34,772 nucleotides of DNA from a virus, in the IMG/VR virus record IMGVR_UViG_3300025652_000242, positions 1-34,772 of that record. One strand, given 5' to 3'. The stretch's first letter is position 1; every line of letters begins with the position of its first letter. Under the pieces are notes generated by a model. The model made no database searches, was not told where the DNA came from, and saw only the letters and a list, made by a program, of their open reading frames with translations. The position numbers and the translations under genes were made by a program. Shown in pieces: positions 30,507 to 34,772 of this stretch.

Positions 30507-30999
30507 CTGCTTCTGTTATTTTAAGTGTTAATGTAACGCCATCACTTGTGTATTCAATGGTATTTCCTTCTAAGGTTATTGTACCTGAGCTTGATGGTGT
30601 TTCGCCAAATAGGTTGTTTACAAGCTGTCTTGATAGTTCTGCATAAACTCTTGATTCAAGATTACGCATAAATCTTGCTAGGGTAGAGTTTTCTTTTTCT
30701 CTTTCTATTTCATCCTGTAAGGCCTTAATCTCCTCTTTGATGGTTAACTTTCTTGAGAACTCTTGGTTTTCTATAGTAAGCCAATGGGAACTTGTGCCTA
30801 TACCGCTAAAACTTGGTGATTTGAACTTATGAACTATTTGGTCTGCTCGTAAGTTTTGTGTAAATATACCTACAAATAAAGCAAATCCTATGGCGATTAC
30901 AAACCATAAAACTTTATTTTTTTCAGCTTCTTCCTTTCTGCGTTTTAGTTCTGCTTTACTTGGTCTGCCTACTTTTCTTTTAATCTTTCCTTTGGTCAT
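30457..30999 (-). CDS. csgF: CsgF-like curli assembly factor with N-terminal extension
   Basis: A 180-residue protein. Residues from about 53 match CsgF: the N-terminal plug IVHKFKSPSFSGIGTSSHWL corresponds to 'TFQFRNPNFGG....GAFLL'. A helical region follows (ARFMRNLESRVYAELSRQLV), then a C-terminal beta meander (TIEYTSDGVTLTLKITEADG...). In bacteria CsgF inserts this N-terminal peptide into the CsgG channel and links nucleation to secretion. Ahead of the domain are 28 basic residues with the AT-hook-like KRKVGRPSKAE and a membrane segment at 29-46, then a possible cleavage site after LRA. E. coli CsgF has only a 19-residue signal peptide. The start at 30999 has AGGCGG upstream, so the extension looks real. 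Confidence 0.88.
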   Translation of the reverse strand: MTKGKIKRKVGRPSKAELKRRKEEAEKNKVLWFVIAIGFALFVGIFTQNLRADQIVHKFKSPSFSGIGTSSHWLTIENQEFSRKLTIKEEIKALQDEIEREKENSTLARFMRNLESRVYAELSRQLVNNLFGETPSSSGTITLEGNTIEYTSDGVTLTLKITEADGTITEITIPIGTFTF

Positions 31000-31330
31000 C
31001 TCTATCCGCCTTTGCTAACCTATCGGTGTGCATCAATTGTGGTACACCAAGTATAGTCTTCAAAAGCGTGTCTTGTCTAATAATCTCATTGTCAACAGAA
31101 CGCACTCTGTCTATAAGAGCTACCAAAATACCGTGTTGTGAGTCTAGTTTTGCTCCTAGTCTTGCTTCTATTTCAGATATTTGCGCAGATACTTTTTCAT
31201 CAAGTACATCTACTTTTGTTTCCATGCCGTCAATGATTTTGTTAATAAGTTTCCAAATAAAAAGACCTAATCCTATAGCTGCTGCTATTGGAAAACCAAC
31301 TTCATTAATTAATTGAACTACACCGTCCAT
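30980..31330 (-). CDS. holin-like membrane protein with coiled coil
   Basis: A 116-residue protein. One membrane segment lies at residues 12-30 (GFPIAAAIGLGLFIWKLINK). A long charged helix follows (KVDVLDEKVSAQISEIEARL through DRVRSVDNEIIRQDTLL) and the C-terminus is charged. The N-terminal-anchor plus coiled-coil layout with 'I.E.GFPI...I.L..F' resembles BhlA/UviB-type putative holins. Its 3' end overlaps csgF by 20 bases, and its start shares a base with the nuclease stop. It may be a holin, or it could act with the curli block. Confidence 0.68.
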   Translation of the reverse strand: MDGVVQLINEVGFPIAAAIGLGLFIWKLINKIIDGMETKVDVLDEKVSAQISEIEARLGAKLDSQHGILVALIDRVRSVDNEIIRQDTLLKTILGVPQLMHTDRLAKADRDDQRKD

Positions 31331-31749
31331 TATTCTACTGGTTCAAATTCACCTAGCTCTATCAGCTTATCTCTATTGACTAGATGTTCTGCTTCTATAT
31401 CGTCCTTGCTTTGACCAAAGTAGGCTACAGCTAAATATTTTTGTATCATTGATTCGTTTAGGTCCACATCATCAGCTATGATGCTACCTAAGACTCTGCC
31501 AAACTTACCTTTTTTATCAAGCTTGGTTTTAACTTTTACAAGGTCTGCTTTTTTTATATGGTCTTTTAAAAACTTAGCAGCCATTTTTCCTCGTGCTTTT
31601 TCGTCTAAGTCCCGGGTCCGGCTCTCCGGGGTGTCAATGCCGTACAAGCGTATACGAGACTTGAAAACAATGTCGAAGCCGCAGTCAATTTCTGCATCTA
31701 CCGTATCACCATCTACAACTCTCGTAATATTACACTTGTATTCGTACAT
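31330..31749 (-). CDS. staphylococcal nuclease-like (thermonuclease) protein
   Basis: A 139-residue SNase-fold nuclease. Metal ligands are in VVDGDTV (D13, D15), and D39-T40 and E42 are in YGIDTPESR. The catalytic arginines are R34 in RIRLYG and R85 in GKFGRVLG, matching R35 and R87 of staphylococcal nuclease. The C-terminal NESMIQKYLAVAYF completes the fold. It has no signal peptide, so it probably acts in the cytoplasm, possibly degrading host nucleic acid for reuse. Its start shares a base with the stop of the 52-residue gene. The codons around D39-R44 are unusually GC-rich. Confidence 0.9.
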   Translation of the reverse strand: MYEYKCNITRVVDGDTVDAEIDCGFDIVFKSRIRLYGIDTPESRTRDLDEKARGKMAAKFLKDHIKKADLVKVKTKLDKKGKFGRVLGSIIADDVDLNESMIQKYLAVAYFGQSKDDIEAEHLVNRDKLIELGEFEPVE

Positions 31750-31907
31750 TACTTATCTTTGGCTTTCATAACATTTAGAGCAAGCATATCTATAACTTTA
31801 TAGAGTTTACCAATCCAAACATCATCTTTTGGCGTTGGTGTACTTGCTGCTATTAAACTAGAAATAGTTACTATAGCTGTTACCCACATTATTATATCTG
31901 CAATCAT
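31749..31907 (-). CDS. 52-residue membrane protein, holin-like (small gene)
   Basis: I found this by hand translation. ATG at 31907 overlaps the upstream stop as ATGA, with AGGGGG seven bases upstream. The stop overlaps the nuclease start as TAATG. The product begins MIADIIMWVTAIVTISSLIA, one membrane helix, then TPTPKDDVWIGKLYKVIDML and a basic KAKDK end. 'W.TAIV...S.IAA.TPTPKDD.W..KLYK..D.LALN...AK.K' is a recurring small phage protein, usually found near lysis genes. It is a candidate holin or antiholin. Confidence 0.8.
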   Translation of the reverse strand: MIADIIMWVTAIVTISSLIAASTPTPKDDVWIGKLYKVIDMLALNVMKAKDK

Positions 31908-32152
31908 TTTTTACCCCCTTTGGTATTATTTGATTTATCATCCATAACTTCTTCTGCTTTTTCTTTGGTAGATTCCACAAAAGAGTTTTCATAAAAACGC
32001 AAACTAGGTAAAAGTTCATTAAGCTCAAATTCTAAATTTGCGATTTTGTTTCTTAAACTTTTTATATGTCTTATCGCGACCAATTGTTCTTGTGTCATTT
32101 CTGACTCAGGTAGTTCTGTGCCGTCAGGCAGTGTTGCTGTATTTTCTTTCAT
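31904..32152 (-). CDS. small helical phage protein
   Basis: An 82-residue hydrophilic protein. The N-terminus has the phrase LPDGTELPESEMTQEQLVAI. A coiled-coil-like helix follows (RHIKSLRNKIANLEFELNEL), and the C-terminus is Lys/Asn-rich and disordered. It has no membrane segment or Cys pair. It overlaps the next small membrane protein by four bases (ATGA). I recognise no family; the helix suggests self-association. Confidence 0.62.
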   Translation of the reverse strand: MKENTATLPDGTELPESEMTQEQLVAIRHIKSLRNKIANLEFELNELLPSLRFYENSFVESTKEKAEEVMDDKSNNTKGGKK

Positions 32153-32182
32153 TTAATATCTCCTCAAATATTATTATTAAAA

Positions 32183-32461
32183 TTAACTGTTGTCAGTTAT
32201 GTATTTCTTACCAGTTGCAACTGCTGCAACGTGAGTAGTCTTTTTACTATCTGCTGCTCCTTTTACATCAGGCGTATCGTCATCACTATCAACAGGTGCA
32301 TACGCTAAAATAACTTCTAAATGGTCTACATTCCTTTGTACCATTTCATTTATTTCAGCTTGTGTCATTCCTTCCACGTTCCAACTTCCAGCTTTTACAC
32401 CGTCAATTAAGTTTACGCTATCAGTTCCTGCTGCTAGACATTCTGTTACTGTTTGTGCCAT
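32183..32461 (-). CDS. small protein downstream of the tail fibre
   Basis: A 92-residue acidic protein starting MAQTVTECLAAGTDSVNLID. It contains WNVEGMTQAEINEMVQRNVD, a helix ending in HLEVILAYAPVDSDDDTPDV, and a Lys/Thr-rich C-terminus. It lacks membrane or enzyme motifs. It follows the fibre stop by one base and has a GGAG ribosome site. Genes in this place often encode fibre assembly or virion accessory proteins, but I cannot show it here. Confidence 0.6.
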   Translation of the reverse strand: MAQTVTECLAAGTDSVNLIDGVKAGSWNVEGMTQAEINEMVQRNVDHLEVILAYAPVDSDDDTPDVKGAADSKKTTHVAAVATGKKYITDNS

Positions 32462-32462
32462 A

Positions 32463-34772
32463 TTATTCTCCTTTTAAAGTTTGTATTTCGGCTTTTAATT
32501 CATCTACTTGCGTAGACAGTTCTTGGACTGCTTTAACCATGACAGACATAATAGCTGCTGGAGCAACTCTTTGCCTTCCATCTGATTCATCTTCTTGCCA
32601 CATATCAAAGCCATCTTTTAAATTGTGATTATCAATTACTTCTTTAACTTCTTGTGCTATAAAACCATGATTATATTTACCATTCATGGTTCTTTCTTCA
32701 GAACCTTCTTTATAGGCTCTCATTTCTGAAGGTATATCTTTTTCTTTTTTCCATTGGAAAGTAACAGGTCTTAAATCGTTTATAAAATCTAAACCTACTT
32801 TTTCATCTTGTATATCTTCTTTTAATCTAATATCTGAAGGAGCTGTAATTGATGTTGCTCCGTATGCTATATTGCTATCAAGTGAAGCATTACCAAATGT
32901 AAAATTATCGCCACCAACTCCTACTACATCAAAACCAATAACAGTAGATGTATTGGTGGTTGATGCTGCTGGACGAGTCTGTATACCTAAACAAACATTT
33001 CCTCCACCCGTAGTTAAGTTATCCCCAGCGTTCATTCCCAAACAGTTATTATTAGAACCTGTAGTAATTGCTCCACCAGCACCTTGACCTACTGCTGAAT
33101 TTTGAATACCTGTGGTATTTGTAATTAAAGCACTATAACCAACTCCTGTATTGCTTGAAGATGTCGTACTATTATTTAGAACGTAATTACCAAGAGCAGT
33201 ATTTTGTGTTCCTGTAGTGTTTGTTTCTAAAGTTTGTGTTCCTACAGCAACATTATTATTTGGAGTAGTATTAGCTGCTAAAGCTAAAGCACCAACTGCT
33301 ACATTACCTATACCTGTAGTGTTTGCTCCTAAAGCATCTACACCAACTGCTGTGTTGCTTGTAGCTGTAGTATTAGCATCCATAGCACCTTTACCAACTG
33401 CTGTGTTGTTTCCGCCAGTTGTATTTGCAGTAAGTGCAGCATAACCTATTGCTGTGTTATGAACAGCAGTAGTATTTAATTTTAAAGTATCAGAACCAAC
33501 AGCTACACATTTATCTCCAACTGTATTTGTATACATAGCATCAGCACCAATAGCTACATTACCACCTATGTTGGTATTTGCTTGTAATGCTCTATTACCT
33601 ATAGCAACGCTATATCCACCAGTTGTATTTGAATCTAATGCTTCTGCTCCAATTGCTACGTTACCTGCACCTGTAGTGTTTGCTGTTAAAGCTGCATGAC
33701 CAACTGCGGTGTTGTTACTTGCTGTTGTATTAGAATCTAAAGCTCCATTACCAATAGCAGTATTTAAAGTACCAGTTGTATTGGCACCTAGAGCAGCATT
33801 ACCAAGTCCTGTGTTATTAGAACCTGTAGTGTTAGCATCTAAAGCACCATGACCCATAGCTACATTTGAAGCACCTGTAGTGTTTAATGCTAAAGCTTCA
33901 TATCCAACAGCAGTATTGTTTGATGCTGTAGTATTGGTTGATAAGGCTCCTTGACCTATACCTACATTTGAACCACCAGTAGTGTTAGAGCCTAAACTAC
34001 TTAAACCCATAGCAATATTAGCTGAACCTGTTGTATTAGCATCTAATGAAACATAACCTATGGCAACATTATAATTACCTGTAGTGTTTGATTCTAATGC
34101 TTGTCTACCTATCGCTACAAGACCTGTGCCTGAAGTATTTAATTCTAATGCTTCATGCCCAACAGCAGTATTGTTATTTCCGTTATTTTCTTGTAATGCT
34201 GCTCTACCAACCGCAGTATTTCCATATCCTGTTGTGTTGGCATACATGGCAAAAGAACCAACTGCTGTATTAATTTCACCTGTGGTGTTAGAACCTAAAG
34301 CGTGTCTACCGACTGCTGTGTTATTTCCTGCTGTGGTATTGGCATCTAAAGCACCTGAACCAATGGCAACATTTTCAGCACCTGTAGTGTTTGCATTTAA
34401 AGCACCATAACCCATAGCAGTATTATTAGCACCTGTTGTAGCAAGTTCCATTGCTTGTCCACCGACAGCAGTATTAGTAGTACCTGTTGTTAGATTTTGT
34501 AAAGACAAAGCACCTACTGCTGTGTTGTAAGTGTCTGCATTACTAGAAGGATTAAATGTTGTTAAAGATTTGTAACCAAGAGCTGTATTTCTGTCTCCTA
34601 CTGTATTAGCATCTAAAGATAATGCACCTATCGCTACGTTTAAATCACCTGTAGTGTTTGCTGTTAAAGCTCTATAACCAAGTCCTGTGTTATTAGATGC
34701 TGTAGTGTTAGCAGCTAATGCTTCACGACCTACTGCAACATTAGTTCCACCTGTGGTGTTTAGCTCTAAAGC
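32463..34772 (-). CDS. tail fibre with beta-solenoid repeats and S74 intramolecular chaperone (5' end outside window)
   Basis: The frame is open from the right window edge to 32463, giving 769 visible residues; an internal TTG at 34508 is not the true start. Residues 1-598 hold about 35 copies of a 17-residue repeat, consensus NTAVGxxALxxNTTGxx, with 4-5 separated by an insertion. Such repeats form a trimeric beta-roll as in YadA-type heads. The last 124 residues are a peptidase S74 chaperone: SDIRLKED holds the Ser/Lys dyad (five residues apart), NHGFIAQEVKEV follows, and a C-terminal coiled coil (VQELSTQVDELKAEIQTLKG) trimerises it. The chaperone cleaves itself off after folding the trimer. 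It probably binds the host surface. Confidence 0.92.
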   Translation of the reverse strand, partial: ALELNTTGGTNVAVGREALAANTTASNNTGLGYRALTANTTGDLNVAIGALSLDANTVGDRNTALGYKSLTTFNPSSNADTYNTAVGALSLQNLTTGTTNTAVGGQAMELATTGANNTAMGYGALNANTTGAENVAIGSGALDANTTAGNNTAVGRHALGSNTTGEINTAVGSFAMYANTTGYGNTAVGRAALQENNGNNNTAVGHEALELNTSGTGLVAIGRQALESNTTGNYNVAIGYVSLDANTTGSANIAMGLSSLGSNTTGGSNVGIGQGALSTNTTASNNTAVGYEALALNTTGASNVAMGHGALDANTTGSNNTGLGNAALGANTTGTLNTAIGNGALDSNTTASNNTAVGHAALTANTTGAGNVAIGAEALDSNTTGGYSVAIGNRALQANTNIGGNVAIGADAMYTNTVGDKCVAVGSDTLKLNTTAVHNTAIGYAALTANTTGGNNTAVGKGAMDANTTATSNTAVGVDALGANTTGIGNVAVGALALAANTTPNNNVAVGTQTLETNTTGTQNTALGNYVLNNSTTSSSNTGVGYSALITNTTGIQNSAVGQGAGGAITTGSNNNCLGMNAGDNLTTGGGNVCLGIQTRPAASTTNTSTVIGFDVVGVGGDNFTFGNASLDSNIAYGATSITAPSDIRLKEDIQDEKVGLDFINDLRPVTFQWKKEKDIPSEMRAYKEGSEERTMNGKYNHGFIAQEVKEVIDNHNLKDGFDMWQEDESDGRQRVAPAAIMSVMVKAVQELSTQVDELKAEIQTLKGE
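32979..34772. repeat. about 35 tandem 51-base repeats within the tail fibre gene
   Basis: The repeat period is 51 bases (17 codons), with one shorter 48-base unit and one 10-residue insertion between units 4 and 5 of the visible part. Units vary in sequence but conserve NT/NV-A-V/I-G and NTTG. This kind of array can expand or shrink by recombination and may change fibre length. Confidence 0.9.

Noticed and set aside
28940-30999. Bacterial chromosome contamination as the source of the csg and cyclase genes
   Set aside because: These genes overlap phage-type small genes on both sides by a few bases, keep the same strand and AT-rich composition, and are followed without a break by lysis and packaging genes. 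A chimeric junction is not visible, though only read mapping can exclude it fully.
34506-34508. TTG at 34508 as the start of the tail fibre
   Set aside because: The frame continues upstream without a stop to the window edge with the same repeat units, so this is an internal Leu codon.

Overview
This window looks like the late (virion, lysis and packaging) half of an AT-rich tailed phage genome, most likely an uncultured marine podovirus-like phage of a Gram-negative host. All credible genes lie on the minus strand, so transcription runs from high to low coordinates. Both window edges cut genes: a tail fibre at the right end and a large virion protein at the left end. The short-tail assignment rests on the absence of a tape measure, a tube and a sheath, on two adaptor-like proteins, on a 620-residue tail-hub-like protein, and on a run of large internal-virion-like proteins at the end of the cluster. 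The Gram-negative host follows from an outer-membrane CsgG pore and a spanin pair. No replication, integration or tRNA gene is visible.

Layout in transcription order. (1) 34772-32463: tail fibre with about 35 copies of a 17-residue repeat and a self-cleaving S74 chaperone tail. (2) 32461-30980: small proteins, a 52-residue membrane protein, a staphylococcal-type nuclease and a holin-like protein. (3) 30999-27913: a curli-secretion-like block, CsgF, CsgG, a curlin-like secreted protein and a FecR-domain protein, with overlapping reading frames. (4) A clear sigma-70 promoter at 27868-27895. (5) 27833-25559: a zinc ribbon, an unknown protein and a full-length CHASE2 adenylate cyclase. (6) 25550-24206: XhlA-like membrane protein, inner and outer spanin, GH24 lysozyme. 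(7) 24103-15704: large terminase, portal, basic proteins, GroES-like co-chaperonin, scaffold, major capsid protein, then a strong intrinsic terminator. (8) 15552-11290: decoration-like proteins, a run of small very basic proteins, zinc ribbon and adaptors. (9) 11267-1: tail hub, a 2OG-Fe(II) oxygenase and large internal-virion-like proteins.

The remarkable part is 25559-30999. Curli secretion genes, a curlin-like substrate, a FecR-type periplasmic sensor domain and a CHASE2 receptor cyclase with every catalytic residue intact sit next to the lysis cassette. In bacteria, FecR-domain proteins and CHASE2 cyclases are often neighbours. Here they flank a promoter beside the curli block. My hypothesis is that the phage exports a curlin-like product through its own outer-membrane pore, senses envelope state through FecR/CHASE2, and changes host cAMP during late infection. 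The gene identities are well supported; the integrated role is inference.

There is no gene-free stretch longer than about 300 bases. The three longest gaps (15553-15703, 24104-24205, 27834-27912) hold a terminator and hairpin, two inverted repeats, and the promoter, respectively.
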